Of a stretch of 64,000 nucleotides of DNA, positions 18,228 through 27,861 are shown in pieces. The position numbers and the translations under genes are program-made. Below the pieces are notes generated by a model. The model was not told the DNA's origin. It searched no databases and was given only the letters and a program-made list of their open reading frames with translations. The stretch covers positions 4,154,001 to 4,218,000 of the forward strand of contig OZ255631.1 in the NCBI GenBank assembly GCA_965276835.1, read 5' to 3'. Position 1 is the first letter of the stretch, and every line of letters begins with the position of its first letter. This DNA comes from BOG-932 sp965276835. GTDB taxonomy: Bacteria > Pseudomonadota > Alphaproteobacteria > BOG-932 > Roseiterribacteraceae.

Positions 18228-20216
18228 TTACTCAGCCGAAACGGCGCCGGGCAGGCTCGCGGTACGGCGTGTCGGCGCACCGACGCGCAACCGGCGGTCG
18301 GAGAGTGACAAGACGCCGCCCAGCACCATGATGACCGCGCCGACCCAGATCCAGGGAACCAGCGGGTGGTGATAAAGGCGCGTCACATAGGCGCCGGGCC
18401 TGCCGGGGTCGGGCTCGCCGATAACCGCATAGATGTCGGCCAGAAAGTCAGTGTGGATGCCGATATTGGTAACCGCCTGTTCCTGCGGATGCACAATCCG
18501 GTGTTCCGGCGTCAAGGTGGCGACGGTGCGGCCGTTGCGGGTCACGGTGAAAGTCCCACGTTCCGCCTCGTAATTCGGACCTTTGACCGGGCCGACACTA
18601 TCCAGTCGAACCTGATATCCGGCTAGTTCCACGCTTTCGCCCGGCGCCATCGCCTGAATGCGCTCGACTGTCCACAAGGCTGTGCCGGTCATGCCCGCGA
18701 TCATGACGCCCACGCCGGCATGGGCCAGCATGGTGCCCCAGGCGGAGCGCGGCAGGGCGGCCGCGCGGGCGAAACTATGCGCCAACGGAATTCGGCCCAG
18801 CCGGATGCGTTCGGCGATTTCGCTCAGCGCGGACCCGACCAGCCATGCGGCCCCCGCCATCGCCGGTACGGCGAGGATCGGACCGCGATGATCGATGGCA
18901 TAGATCCCAATTGCCACGATCAGCGTCAGAACCGCCGCGAACTTCAGGCGGCCGAGCGCCGCCATGAGATCGGCGCGCTTCCACGCGAGCAGAGGCCCGA
19001 CGCCCAGCGCGGCAACCAGCGGGATCGCCAGCGGCAGAAAGGTTGCGTTAAAATAAGGCGGCCCGACCGATACGGTGATGCCGATCGCACTCAGGAACGT
19101 TGGAAACAACGTGCCGATGAACACGGTCGCGCACATCGTCGACAGCAGAAGGTTGTTGAGGATCAGGCTGCCTTCGCGGCTGATCGGCTGGAACAGTCCG
19201 CCGATCTTCAGCGACGGTGCACGGATGGCGTAGAGGGTCAATGCGCCGCCCGTTGCGGCGACCAGCAGGCCCAGCACGAAGATGCCGCGCCTTGGGTCCA
19301 GCGCGAACGAATGCACACTGGTCGTCAGCCCCGATCGCACCAGGAACGTGCCGACTAGAGACAGGCTGAAGGTCAGGATCGCCAGCAGGATCGTCCAGCT
19401 TTTCAAAGCATCGCGCTTTTCGACCACGATCGCCGAATGGAGAAGCGCGGTGCCGGCCAGCCACGGCATCAGCGATGCGTTCTCGACCGGGTCCCAGCCC
19501 CACCAGCCGCCCCAGCCCAGCGTGTAATAGGCCCACCACGACCCCATCGCGACGCCCAACGTCAGCGCCGACCACGCCGCAAGCGTCCAGGGCCGGACCC
19601 AACGCGCCCAGGCCGGATCGACCCGGCCTTCGATCAGCGCGGCGACCGCGAAGGAAAAGGCGACCGAAAACCCGACATAGCCCAAATAGAGAAACGGCGG
19701 ATGGAAGGCGAGGCCCGGATCCTGCAGCAGCGGATTCAACCCCTCGCCGTTCGCCGGGGCGTCGGCGATGCGGGCGAACGGGTCGGACGTCGCGAGGATA
19801 AAGCCCAGGAAGCCCAGTCCGATCATGCCCTGAACGGCCAGTACCCGCGCCTTCAGTCCACGCGGCAGGTTGTTGCCGAACACGCCGATCAGCATGCCGT
19901 AGAAGGCCAAAATCATGACCCATAGCAGCATCGACCCTTCGTGATTTCCCCATACACCGGTGATCTTGTACAGCAACGGCATCGCATCGAAGCTGTTTTC
20001 CACGACGTTCACGACCGAGAAATCGGACACAACGTGGGCGTAAGCCAGCGTCAGGAACGCGAAGACGATCAGCGCGCACTGCGCGACGGCTGCCGACGAT
20101 CCGACCGCCATCCAACGGCCGTTGCCGCGTGCCGCGCCCATCAGCGGGACAGTCGATTGCACCAGCGCAACAATTGCCGCCAGCACCAGGGCGAATTGGC
20201 CGAGTTCGGGGATCAT
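18228..20216 (-). CDS. ccmF: Haem lyase CcmF
   Basis: Large inner-membrane protein (662 residues, about 14-15 helices) that ligates haem from holo-CcmE to apocytochrome c. The WWD signature is present as GWGGWWGWDPVENASLMPWL, together with conserved haem-ligand histidines such as HHP near the C-terminus and HPPFLYLGY. Start ATG at 20216 in a four-base overlap with the ccmE stop. Confidence 0.97.
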   Translation of the reverse strand: MIPELGQFALVLAAIVALVQSTVPLMGAARGNGRWMAVGSSAAVAQCALIVFAFLTLAYAHVVSDFSVVNVVENSFDAMPLLYKITGVWGNHEGSMLLWVMILAFYGMLIGVFGNNLPRGLKARVLAVQGMIGLGFLGFILATSDPFARIADAPANGEGLNPLLQDPGLAFHPPFLYLGYVGFSVAFSFAVAALIEGRVDPAWARWVRPWTLAAWSALTLGVAMGSWWAYYTLGWGGWWGWDPVENASLMPWLAGTALLHSAIVVEKRDALKSWTILLAILTFSLSLVGTFLVRSGLTTSVHSFALDPRRGIFVLGLLVAATGGALTLYAIRAPSLKIGGLFQPISREGSLILNNLLLSTMCATVFIGTLFPTFLSAIGITVSVGPPYFNATFLPLAIPLVAALGVGPLLAWKRADLMAALGRLKFAAVLTLIVAIGIYAIDHRGPILAVPAMAGAAWLVGSALSEIAERIRLGRIPLAHSFARAAALPRSAWGTMLAHAGVGVMIAGMTGTALWTVERIQAMAPGESVELAGYQVRLDSVGPVKGPNYEAERGTFTVTRNGRTVATLTPEHRIVHPQEQAVTNIGIHTDFLADIYAVIGEPDPGRPGAYVTRLYHHPLVPWIWVGAVIMVLGGVLSLSDRRLRVGAPTRRTASLPGAVSAE

Positions 20217-20671
20217 GGTTTTTCCACCAGCGTACTTGTCGCGTGGGTCTGCTCACCGGCGCGTTTCAGCGCATTCGCAACCTCGGGCGGCATGTATTTC
20301 TCGTCATGCTTGGCCAGGACCTCACGCGCGACGAACACGCCGTTGCCGTTCAGCGTACCCTCTGTCACCACGCCCTGACCTTCACGAAACAGGTCGGGCA
20401 GTTGGCCGCGATAGGTGACCGTAATCGTCTTTGCCATGTCGGTGACGCGAAAATCGGTCACGTCGCCTTGGTGCTTGACGCTGTCCTTCTCAACCATCCC
20501 GCCCAGGCGGATGACGCGACCGGGATTGATATGATCGGCGGCAACGTCGCTGGGGCTATAGAAGAAAACGATATTGTCGCGAAACGCCGTCAGCGCCAGG
20601 GCGGTGGCAACGCCAAGCCCCAGCATGCCCAAAGTCAAAGCCTGCAACCTGCGCTTGCCGCGCCGGGTCAC
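20213..20671 (-). CDS. ccmE: Haem chaperone CcmE
   Basis: Holds haem covalently for transfer to CcmF. One N-terminal helix, then an OB-fold domain; the haem-binding His122 and nearby Tyr126 are in the motif KHDEKYMPPEV. 152 residues from a GTG at 20671 that overlaps the ccmD stop as GTGA; earlier in-frame codons fall inside ccmD in another frame and give nonsense N-termini. Confidence 0.95.
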   Translation of the reverse strand: MTRRGKRRLQALTLGMLGLGVATALALTAFRDNIVFFYSPSDVAADHINPGRVIRLGGMVEKDSVKHQGDVTDFRVTDMAKTITVTYRGQLPDLFREGQGVVTEGTLNGNGVFVAREVLAKHDEKYMPPEVANALKRAGEQTHATSTLVEKP

Positions 20672-20862
20672 GCCTCGACCCCGCGTCTGTTGCGGCGCTG
20701 CCGTCCGGTCGCTGACAGCGTCTGCTCTTCCCGCCGCCGGGCTTTCAAGGTCGCGCCGGTCCAAACGACGGCGGCGATGAACGCCACGGCGGTCAGCCCA
20801 TAGGCCGGCCACACATAGGCGCCGTACCCGCCCATGGACAGAAATGTGGAAAAGCTGCTCAC
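20668..20862 (-). CDS. ccmD: Haem exporter accessory protein CcmD
   Basis: Small single-helix membrane protein that helps release holo-CcmE from CcmABC. 64 residues: the GGYGAYVWPAYGLT start of the helix is the CcmD hallmark, followed by a basic cytoplasmic tail. GTG start at 20862 with a GAGGAA site upstream. It lies 62 bases after ccmC, the only sizeable gap in the operon. Confidence 0.9.
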   Translation of the reverse strand: MSSFSTFLSMGGYGAYVWPAYGLTAVAFIAAVVWTGATLKARRREEQTLSATGRQRRNRRGVEA

Positions 20863-20924
20863 GGAATATTCCTCGGCCGCCTAGCTATCGTAATCCCGGT
20901 GCGAAGGCGATGTGACACGGGCGC

Positions 20925-21668
20925 TCACTCGTCTCCGGCGGCGGTCCGCCAGGCGCGAATACGGCGGGCCAGCAATTCGCTTTCCAGCCGCAAGATCACG
21001 ACAGTAATGAAGAACGCCATGAAACCGCCGATCATCAGCATCAACGGCACCAGCATGCTGCCATAGATTTTCGGGCCCGACAGGGTCATCAGGCTGGCCG
21101 GTTGATGAAGTGTATTCCACCAATTGACCGAGAATTTGATGATCGGCAGATCGACAACCCCGACCAGTACGAGAATCGCCCCGGCGCGAAGGCCCCTCTG
21201 CGGATCGTCGAACGCATCGACCAGGGCGATGTACCCGAGATAGAGGAAGAACAGCACCAGCTCGGAGGTCAGTCGGGCGTCCCACACCCACCATGCGCCC
21301 CACATCGGCTTGCCCCATAGCGATCCCGCAACCAGGCAGATCAGCGTGAAGATCGCGCCCAGCGGCGCGGCGGCCTTGACGAACAGATCGGCCAGCGCGT
21401 GCTTCCAGATGATCCCGGCGGCCGCTGCCAACGCCATCGCGCCATAGACAAGCTCCGACATGATCGCGGCCGGAACATGCACATACATGATGCGCACCGA
21501 CTCGCCCTGCTGATAATCCGGGGGCGAATTGAACAATGCGAAATAAACGCCCAGCGCCAGCAGGATCACCGTTGCGCCGATGCTCCATGGCATGACGCGC
21601 GCCGACAACCGGCCAAAGGCGGCCGGGTTGGCGTAGCGGTGCAGCAAGGGGATGCGGGCGGTGGTCAT
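20925..21668 (-). CDS. ccmC: Haem ABC transporter permease CcmC
   Basis: Six-helix membrane protein with the WWD haem-handling domain, visible as GAWWVWDARLTSELVLFF; it loads haem onto CcmE. The conserved YVHVPAA and NWWNTLHQ motifs contain the two haem-ligand histidines. 247 residues from the ATG at 21668, which overlaps the ccmB stop by four bases; a longer open frame continues upstream through ccmB but is a shadow. Confidence 0.96.
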   Translation of the reverse strand: MTTARIPLLHRYANPAAFGRLSARVMPWSIGATVILLALGVYFALFNSPPDYQQGESVRIMYVHVPAAIMSELVYGAMALAAAAGIIWKHALADLFVKAAAPLGAIFTLICLVAGSLWGKPMWGAWWVWDARLTSELVLFFLYLGYIALVDAFDDPQRGLRAGAILVLVGVVDLPIIKFSVNWWNTLHQPASLMTLSGPKIYGSMLVPLMLMIGGFMAFFITVVILRLESELLARRIRAWRTAAGDE

Positions 21669-22330
21669 TCCAGTGCGTTCCTCAACGCAGCAGCGGCGGC
21701 AAACGGGACGAGAACGATGCCGGCCACGAAGAAACTCGCCAGCAGCAAAAGATGCGGCCGTGGCGACAAGCCTTCCCCCGCGGCGCTTATCGCGCTCGTT
21801 GCGAAAATCAGAACAGGAATATAGAGCGGCAGAACCAAGACCGCCAGCAGTGCGCCACCGCGCCGCGCACCCAAGGTGACGGCCGCGCCAAACGCCCCGA
21901 TCATGCTCAACACGGGCGTCCCAAGCGCCAGGCTGATTTCCAAGGTCAGAAAACTGCTCGTGTCGAGCCGCAGCATGACGCCCAGCACCGGCGCGATAAT
22001 CATCACCGGCAGCCCGGTCGTCACCCAATGCGCGGCAACCTTGGCGACGACCGTCAGCTCCAGCGGCAACGGCGCCAAGGCCAGCAGGTCCAGCGTGCCG
22101 TCCTCGAAATCGCGCTGAAACAACCGGTCCAGCGCCAGCAAAGTCGCCAGCAGGGCGGTGACCCAGATCATGCCTGATGCCAGCCGCGCCAACAGGTTCG
22201 GCTCCGGCCCGACGCCGAGCGGCACCAGAAGGGTCGCCAGCACGAAGAAAGCGATCGGCGCGACCAGATCGGTCCCGTGCCGCAGCTGCAGCCGCAGATC
22301 GTGCCGGAACAGGCGAAGTGCGGCGTTCAC
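21665..22330 (-). CDS. ccmB: Haem exporter permease CcmB
   Basis: Six-helix permease subunit of the CcmAB complex that releases holo-CcmE. 221 residues. Typical motifs are the N-terminal RHDLRLQLRHG, the FQRDFEDGTLDLL cytoplasmic loop and the G-T-P-V-L-S segment. Start ATG at 22330 overlaps the ccmA stop. Confidence 0.93.
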   Translation of the reverse strand: MNAALRLFRHDLRLQLRHGTDLVAPIAFFVLATLLVPLGVGPEPNLLARLASGMIWVTALLATLLALDRLFQRDFEDGTLDLLALAPLPLELTVVAKVAAHWVTTGLPVMIIAPVLGVMLRLDTSSFLTLEISLALGTPVLSMIGAFGAAVTLGARRGGALLAVLVLPLYIPVLIFATSAISAAGEGLSPRPHLLLLASFFVAGIVLVPFAAAAALRNALE

Positions 22331-22986
22331 GCGGCGTCCGCCTCGTCGGTGAATCGCGCGTCGAACTTTGCCAAATCCAGCGTGACGGCTTCCGGCAGGG
22401 CGATGGGCGCATGAGTCGCCGCAATCACGATCCCGCCGGATGCGCGGTGTTCGGCCAAGGCCGATTCCAGTCCGGTGATCGACCTTGTATCCAGTCCGAC
22501 GGTCGGTTCGTCCAGCAGCCAGATCGCTGCGCCGCTGGCGATGACCCGCGCCAGGGCGGTGCGCCGCCGTTGACCTGAAGACAGGAATCGTCCGGCCAAG
22601 TCGCCGAGCGCAGTTAAATCCATCGCCGCCAACGCGGCCTCGGTCCGCCCGGTCTGTCCGCGCATTCCCGCCCAGAATTGAATGCTCTCGGCGACCGTCA
22701 GCATTGGCTTGATCGCGTCCTGGTGTCCCAGACAGGCAATCAATTCGCGGTGGCGCACGGGGTCGTCGCTCAGCGGCGTCCCGTTATGCTCCAGACGGCC
22801 GATATAGGGCTTTATGAGACCGGCCAGGACGCGCAGCAGACTCGACTTGCCGCTGCCGTTCGGTCCTGTCAGCAGCAGTGCGCCGCCCGCTTCTACAGCG
22901 AAATCCAGGCCGGTAAAGACCAGCCGTTCGCTGCGCCGGCACGCCAAATCGATGCCGGCAAACCGATCTGCCGTGACGGCGGTCAC
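22327..22986 (-). CDS. ccmA: Haem exporter ATP-binding protein CcmA
   Basis: ABC ATPase powering CcmB. Walker A GPNGSGKSS at about residues 40-48, the CcmA-type signature LSSGQRRRTALARV, Walker B IWLLDEPTVGLD and an H-loop in IAATHAPI. 219 residues. Its ATG at 22986 overlaps the stop of the exported chorismate mutase by four bases, which makes that gene the first cistron of the ccm operon. Confidence 0.94.
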   Translation of the reverse strand: MTAVTADRFAGIDLACRRSERLVFTGLDFAVEAGGALLLTGPNGSGKSSLLRVLAGLIKPYIGRLEHNGTPLSDDPVRHRELIACLGHQDAIKPMLTVAESIQFWAGMRGQTGRTEAALAAMDLTALGDLAGRFLSSGQRRRTALARVIASGAAIWLLDEPTVGLDTRSITGLESALAEHRASGGIVIAATHAPIALPEAVTLDLAKFDARFTDEADAA

Positions 22987-23396
22987 TTGGCTTTGGTTTC
23001 CTGAGCGCGGGCGTATTTGTCTTCCTCGTCACAGGCGGTCTGGATGATGATCCGGTAGAGTTTTTCGATCAGATCCGGATTGACGCCGGACTTTTCCGCT
23101 TGCGCGCGGGCATGCTGGACGACCTCTTCGATGCGCGCCGGCTGGATCGGATGAATTCCATGCTGGGCCTTGAAGACCGCCACCTCATGGATCACGTCGA
23201 AGCGCTTGCCTAATAAGGCCACGATCTGCGCGTCCAGGGCGTCGATCCGCTCGCGATACGGCGCCATCAGCGCCTTTGTTTCTTCCGGCGAAGGCGCGTT
23301 GGGTTTGGTCATCGCCACACCCGGATCGGCGAAAGCCGGTGCGCAGACCGCAATGACGGCCGCGGCGACAATCCATGGCAATGGGATTTTGGACAT
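22983..23396 (-). CDS. Exported chorismate mutase-like protein (AroQ fold)
   Basis: 137 residues: a signal peptide (basic start, hydrophobic core, cleavage near AFA-DP) then a chorismate mutase type II helix bundle. The first helix shows RERIDALDAQIVALLGKR, matching the AroQ pattern of R-x-x-I-D-x-I-D-x-x-L-L, and later a lysine in VAVFKAQHG and the R-x-E pattern in ARIEEVV. The signal suggests a periplasmic enzyme like AroQ proteins exported by some bacteria. It is translationally coupled to ccmA, so it is in the cytochrome c operon, with no visible link in function. Confidence 0.8.
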   Translation of the reverse strand: MSKIPLPWIVAAAVIAVCAPAFADPGVAMTKPNAPSPEETKALMAPYRERIDALDAQIVALLGKRFDVIHEVAVFKAQHGIHPIQPARIEEVVQHARAQAEKSGVNPDLIEKLYRIIIQTACDEEDKYARAQETKAK

Positions 23397-23611
23397 CCTG
23401 AAGGCTCCTGCCGTGTCCGCGCCCCTGAATGCGAAGGGGGCGTTATCCGGCCGAACGGGGAAAATGGCTGCATTCTGGGAAAAAGCGACATCATGTCCTC
23501 TCTGCCGGCTAGAAAGCGAGGTTTGATCGGCTTGTCAAACTAGGTTAGACCACGCCCATTCCATTCGATTGAACCGGCCGTCACTGGCCATCTGCGATAA
23601 AGGCACTTCCC

Positions 23612-26305
23612 GTGGGCATTACCGGAAAAGACACGCTCAAAACCCGCCGTACGCTGATCGTCGACGGAACCGAATACGACTACTTCAGTCTCGAGGCCGC
23701 CCAGGCCGATATCGGCGATGTCGCGCGCCTGCCTTTCTCGATGAAAGTGCTGCTGGAAAATCTCCTACGTTACGAAGACGGCCGCACGGTTTCCGTCGAT
23801 GACGTAAAGGCGGTCGGCGAATGGTTGAAGACCCGCAGCAGCGACCGCGAAATCGCCTATCGTCCGGCGCGCGTGCTGATGCAGGATTTCACCGGCGTCC
23901 CCGCCGTCGCCGATCTGGCCGCGATGCGCAAGGCGATCGAGCGGCTGGGCAGCGACCCGGCCCGCATCAATCCGCTTTCGACCGTCGATCTCGTCATCGA
24001 CCATTCGGTCATGGTCGACGAGTCCGGCACACCGGTGGCGTTCGAGGACAATGTCGAGCGCGAGTTCGAGCGCAACGGCGAACGCTATGCGTTTCTGCGG
24101 TGGGGCCAGACCGCTTTCGACAATTTCCGCGTCGTTCCGCCCGGCACCGGCATCTGCCATCAGGTCAATTTGGAATATCTGGCGCAGACCGTGTGGCTGG
24201 GTGAAGAAAAAGGCCGCAAGATCGCCTATCCCGACACGCTGGTCGGCACCGACAGCCACACCACGATGGTCAACGGCCTTGCCGTTCTCGGTTGGGGTGT
24301 CGGCGGCATCGAGGCCGAAGCGGCAATGCTGGGGCAGCCGATTTCGATGTTGATCCCGGAAGTCATCGGCTTCAAGCTGTCGGGCAAACTGCGCGAGGGT
24401 ATGACGGCCACCGACCTTGTGCTGACCGTCACGCAGATGCTGCGCAAGAAAGGCGTGGTCAACAAGTTCGTCGAATTCTACGGCCCTGGCGTGAGCGCGC
24501 TGGCGCTGGCCGATCGCGCGACCCTGGCCAACATGGCGCCGGAATATGGCGCGACCTGCGGCTTCTTCCCGATCGACAAGGAAACCATCCGCTACCTAAC
24601 CCTCTCGGGACGCGATTCGTCGCGGATCAAACTGGTCGAGGCCTATGCCAAGGCGCAGGGCATGTGGCGCGATGACACCACACCCGATCCGGTCTTCACC
24701 GATTCCCTGTCCCTGGACCTCAGCGAAGTCGAGCCGTCACTGGCCGGTCCGCGTCGTCCACAGGATCGGGTTCTGCTCTCAGGCGCCGGCAAGGCGTTTG
24801 TGTCCGAATTGGAGAAGTTCGGGGTTCCGGCCGCCGAAGTCATGAAGCGCGTTCCGGTCGCCGGCACCAATTACACGCTGGGCCATGGCGACGTCGTCGT
24901 CGCGGCAATCACGTCGTGCACCAATACCTCAAACCCCTCGGTTATGCTGGCCGCCGGCCTGCTGGCAAAAAAGGCAGTCGCCAAGGGCCTGACCGTGAAG
25001 CCCTGGGTCAAGACGTCCATGGCGCCGGGCAGCCAGGTCGTCACCGAATATTACAAGGCCGCCGGCCTATGGGATTCGCTGGATGCGCTGGGTTTCAACC
25101 TGGTCGGCTATGGCTGCACCACCTGCATCGGCAATACCGGGCCGTTGCCGGATGCCATCTCAGCCGCGATCAACGAGAACAACCTGGTTGCCGGCGCGGT
25201 GCTGTCGGGTAACCGCAATTTCGAGGCGCGCATCCACCAGGACGTACGCGCCAACTACCTCGCGTCCCCGCCGCTGGTTGTCGCCTATGCGATCGCCGGA
25301 TCGATGATGATCGATATTACGACCGAACCGCTGGGCATCGGCAGCGATGGCGAACCGGTCTATCTGCGCGACGTATGGCCGACCAATGACGAGATCGCCG
25401 AGACGGTGGCCAGTTCCATCTCCCGCGAGATGTTCATCGACCGCTACAGCGACGTGTTCCGTGGTCCGGCCCAGTGGCAAGCTGTCGAGTTTGCCGAGGG
25501 GCAGACTTACAAGTGGGATTCCGGCTCGACCTATGTGCAGGAGCCGCCGTTCTTCCAGACGATGACGAAGGACGCGACGCCGATTCAGGACATCAAGCAG
25601 GCGCGCCTGCTGGCCCTGCTGGGCGACAGCATTACCACGGACCACATCTCCCCCGCCGGCAATATCAAGAAATCGGGTCCGGCCGGCGAATATCTGTTGG
25701 AACATCAGGTCCGACCGTCCGAGTTCAACTCCTATGGGTCGCGCCGCGGCAACCACGAAGTCATGATGCGCGGCACCTTTGCCAATACGCGCATCAAGAA
25801 CGAGATGGCGCCCGGCACGGAAGGTGGCGTCACGCGCCACATGCCCGACGGCGAACTGATGCCGATCTACGACGCGGCGATGAAATATATCGATGAGGGC
25901 ACGCCGCTCATCATCATCGCCGGCAAGGAGTACGGCACCGGCTCCAGTCGCGATTGGGCGGCCAAGGGTACGAAACTGCTCGGCGTGTCCGCTGTGATCG
26001 CCGAAAGCTTCGAGCGCATCCACCGTTCGAATCTGGTCGGCATGGGCGTCTTGCCGCTGGTGTTCAAGGAAGGCACCGACCGCAAGTCGCTGAAGCTGGA
26101 CGGATCGGAGAAGTTCGACCTCCTGGGCTTCGCGGAGACGCTGCGCCCGCGCATGGAGATCGCCCTGACGATCACCCGCGCCGATGGCAAGATCGAGGTC
26201 GTGCCGTTGATCTGCCGCATCGATACGCTGGATGAGATCGATTACTACAAGAACGGCGGCATTCTCCAATACGTGTTGCGCAACATGCTGAAGGCTGCAG
26301 CCTAA
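23612..26305 (+). CDS. acnA: Aconitate hydratase A
   Basis: TCA-cycle isomerisation of citrate to isocitrate; 897 residues, the usual AcnA/IRP1 length. The [4Fe-4S] cysteines are in ITSCTNTSNP and GCTTCIGNTG; other signatures are DSHTTMVNG, GNRNFEARIH and the swivel-domain motif GKEYGTGSSRDWAAKG. GTG start at 23612 preceded by AAAGG. It is divergent from the ccm operon, with both promoters in the 215 bases of 23397-23611. Confidence 0.97.
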   Translation: MGITGKDTLKTRRTLIVDGTEYDYFSLEAAQADIGDVARLPFSMKVLLENLLRYEDGRTVSVDDVKAVGEWLKTRSSDREIAYRPARVLMQDFTGVPAVADLAAMRKAIERLGSDPARINPLSTVDLVIDHSVMVDESGTPVAFEDNVEREFERNGERYAFLRWGQTAFDNFRVVPPGTGICHQVNLEYLAQTVWLGEEKGRKIAYPDTLVGTDSHTTMVNGLAVLGWGVGGIEAEAAMLGQPISMLIPEVIGFKLSGKLREGMTATDLVLTVTQMLRKKGVVNKFVEFYGPGVSALALADRATLANMAPEYGATCGFFPIDKETIRYLTLSGRDSSRIKLVEAYAKAQGMWRDDTTPDPVFTDSLSLDLSEVEPSLAGPRRPQDRVLLSGAGKAFVSELEKFGVPAAEVMKRVPVAGTNYTLGHGDVVVAAITSCTNTSNPSVMLAAGLLAKKAVAKGLTVKPWVKTSMAPGSQVVTEYYKAAGLWDSLDALGFNLVGYGCTTCIGNTGPLPDAISAAINENNLVAGAVLSGNRNFEARIHQDVRANYLASPPLVVAYAIAGSMMIDITTEPLGIGSDGEPVYLRDVWPTNDEIAETVASSISREMFIDRYSDVFRGPAQWQAVEFAEGQTYKWDSGSTYVQEPPFFQTMTKDATPIQDIKQARLLALLGDSITTDHISPAGNIKKSGPAGEYLLEHQVRPSEFNSYGSRRGNHEVMMRGTFANTRIKNEMAPGTEGGVTRHMPDGELMPIYDAAMKYIDEGTPLIIIAGKEYGTGSSRDWAAKGTKLLGVSAVIAESFERIHRSNLVGMGVLPLVFKEGTDRKSLKLDGSEKFDLLGFAETLRPRMEIALTITRADGKIEVVPLICRIDTLDEIDYYKNGGILQYVLRNMLKAAA

Positions 26306-26325
26306 CAGCGGATACGGGGGACGCG

Positions 26326-27021
26326 TTGGTTTCTCGGCGCGTCTTCCGCCTGCTCCTGATTGTCGCGGTCCTTGCCGGCATCATTGCTCTCGCGGCATCG
26401 GTGTCGCCGGATGGTTTCGGGCGCATGGATTGGGCGCAGGCGCTCCCGGGGACTGTTATCGTTATTTTGCTGGCAGCGCGCTTGGCTGCATCGACCAAGC
26501 CTTTGGGGCCGGTGGCGAAGCAGATGGCGCTCCTCGTTGGGTTTGGAGCGGTGCTTGTGATCGGCTACTCCTATCGCGACGCCCTTCGCCCTCTGGCGGA
26601 TCGGCTGATGGGCGGCATGGTGCCGTCGCGCGGTGTGGAAGTCGCGCCGGGTATCCTGCGGTTCACGGCGGACGACAGATCGCAATTCGCAATCGACGCG
26701 AAGGTCGACGGAAAACCGGTGCACTTTCTGATGGACACCGGCGCCAGCGGTATCGTTTTTTCGAAACGCGATGCCGCGCGTCTTGGTTTCGATCCAGGGC
26801 AGCTTATCTATTCGACGGAATTCTCAACCGCAAACGGCCTCGTTCGCGCCGCACCGATAACATTGAACAATCTCACGATAGGTCCATTCGCGGCCATGCA
26901 TGTCGCTGCCTGGGTTAACGACGGCGATCTCGACGAATCGTTGTTAGGGATGAGCTATCTCTCGACCCTTGGGCGGATTGAGATCAAGGGCGACACACTT
27001 ATTTTGGAGCAGGCACGCTAA
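26326..27021 (+). CDS. Membrane-anchored retropepsin-like aspartic protease
   Basis: Two to three N-terminal membrane helices (about residues 7-25, 41-53 and 67-82), then a clan AA aspartic protease domain with the catalytic Asp137 in FLMDTGASG and the later LLGMSYL motif of the TIGR02281 family. The active form would be a dimer facing the periplasm. Substrate unknown. TTG start at 26326, 20 bases after acnA, so it may be co-transcribed with it; the ribosome site is weak. Confidence 0.8.
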   Translation: MVSRRVFRLLLIVAVLAGIIALAASVSPDGFGRMDWAQALPGTVIVILLAARLAASTKPLGPVAKQMALLVGFGAVLVIGYSYRDALRPLADRLMGGMVPSRGVEVAPGILRFTADDRSQFAIDAKVDGKPVHFLMDTGASGIVFSKRDAARLGFDPGQLIYSTEFSTANGLVRAAPITLNNLTIGPFAAMHVAAWVNDGDLDESLLGMSYLSTLGRIEIKGDTLILEQAR

Positions 27022-27150
27022 CCCAAGTCCGCAAGGTCGCGCCGGAACTACGCGGATCGCCCGTTGTTGAGACAGGATTGCCCGCGCGGCATTGCCTGTA
27101 AGTTGTCTACCGGTAGTATGCACACACTTAGGCTGTGATTGAGGTTCATA

Positions 27151-27807
27151 ATGGTTTCGGCCCGCTCTTCATTTTTCGGATCGGTTTTCGCGTTCGCTGC
27201 CGCGTTCGCGGCGCCAGTCTCCCTGATCGTATTGGCGCCGGTCGCGGCACACGCACAGGCACAGGATCCCGGCAAATTCGTCCAGTCGCTCGGCGACAAG
27301 GCTATCGCGCAGTTGGCTGGACAGCAGATACCCGAATCGGAGGAGCGCGCGCGCTTCAAGGCGTTGCTGACGCAGTATTTCGACGTCAACGCGATCGGGA
27401 AATTCACCGTCGGACGGGCTTATTGGGGCACCGCAACCCCGCAGCAGCAGCAGGAATTCCTGTCTCTGTACGAAACGCAGGTCACGAACGCCTACGCGAA
27501 ACGATTCCAGGATTATGAGGGTGAGCAGTTCAAGGTGACCGGCCAGCAGAAGGAAAGCGACGCCGATACCGTGGTGAACAGTGAAATCAGCCGGCCGAAC
27601 GGTGCGCCGCCGGTGCCGGTTCAGTGGCGGGTCCGTGCCGAAAACGGCAATTTCAAGATTGCCGACGTGATCATCGCCGGCATCAGCATGGCGGTTACCG
27701 ACCGCCAGCAGTTCGCAGCGGTGATCGAGCGTGGCGGCGGCACGATCCAGGCACTGATCGATGCGCTGAAGACCCAGAACATGGTGCCGGCTTCAGCCAA
27801 AGACTGA
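27151..27807 (+). CDS. mlaC: MlaC/Ttg2D family phospholipid-binding protein
   Basis: Periplasmic carrier of the Mla system that shuttles phospholipids between the outer membrane and the MlaFEDB transporter. A long signal peptide ending in AHAQA is followed by the family pattern: FKALLTQYFDVNAIGKFTVGRAYW, FLSLYETQVTNAYAKRF, and the C-terminal ISMAVTDRQQF. ATG at 27151 with GAGG eight bases upstream decides the start over an in-frame TTG at 27139. Other mla genes are not in the window. Confidence 0.87.
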   Translation: MVSARSSFFGSVFAFAAAFAAPVSLIVLAPVAAHAQAQDPGKFVQSLGDKAIAQLAGQQIPESEERARFKALLTQYFDVNAIGKFTVGRAYWGTATPQQQQEFLSLYETQVTNAYAKRFQDYEGEQFKVTGQQKESDADTVVNSEISRPNGAPPVPVQWRVRAENGNFKIADVIIAGISMAVTDRQQFAAVIERGGGTIQALIDALKTQNMVPASAKD

Positions 27808-27817
27808 CGCATAGGGT

Positions 27818-27848
27818 GCCGCGACCGAGATTGACTCCCGGTCGCGGC
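27818..27848. terminator. Inverted repeat between convergent mlaC and ettA
   Basis: Ten bases GCCGCGACCG (27818-27827) match CGGTCGCGGC (27839-27848) exactly with an 11-base loop. It lies between two converging stops, where it could end transcription in both directions. No long T-run follows on either strand, so it may need Rho. Confidence 0.55.
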
Positions 27849-27861
27849 TACAATTTCAAGC

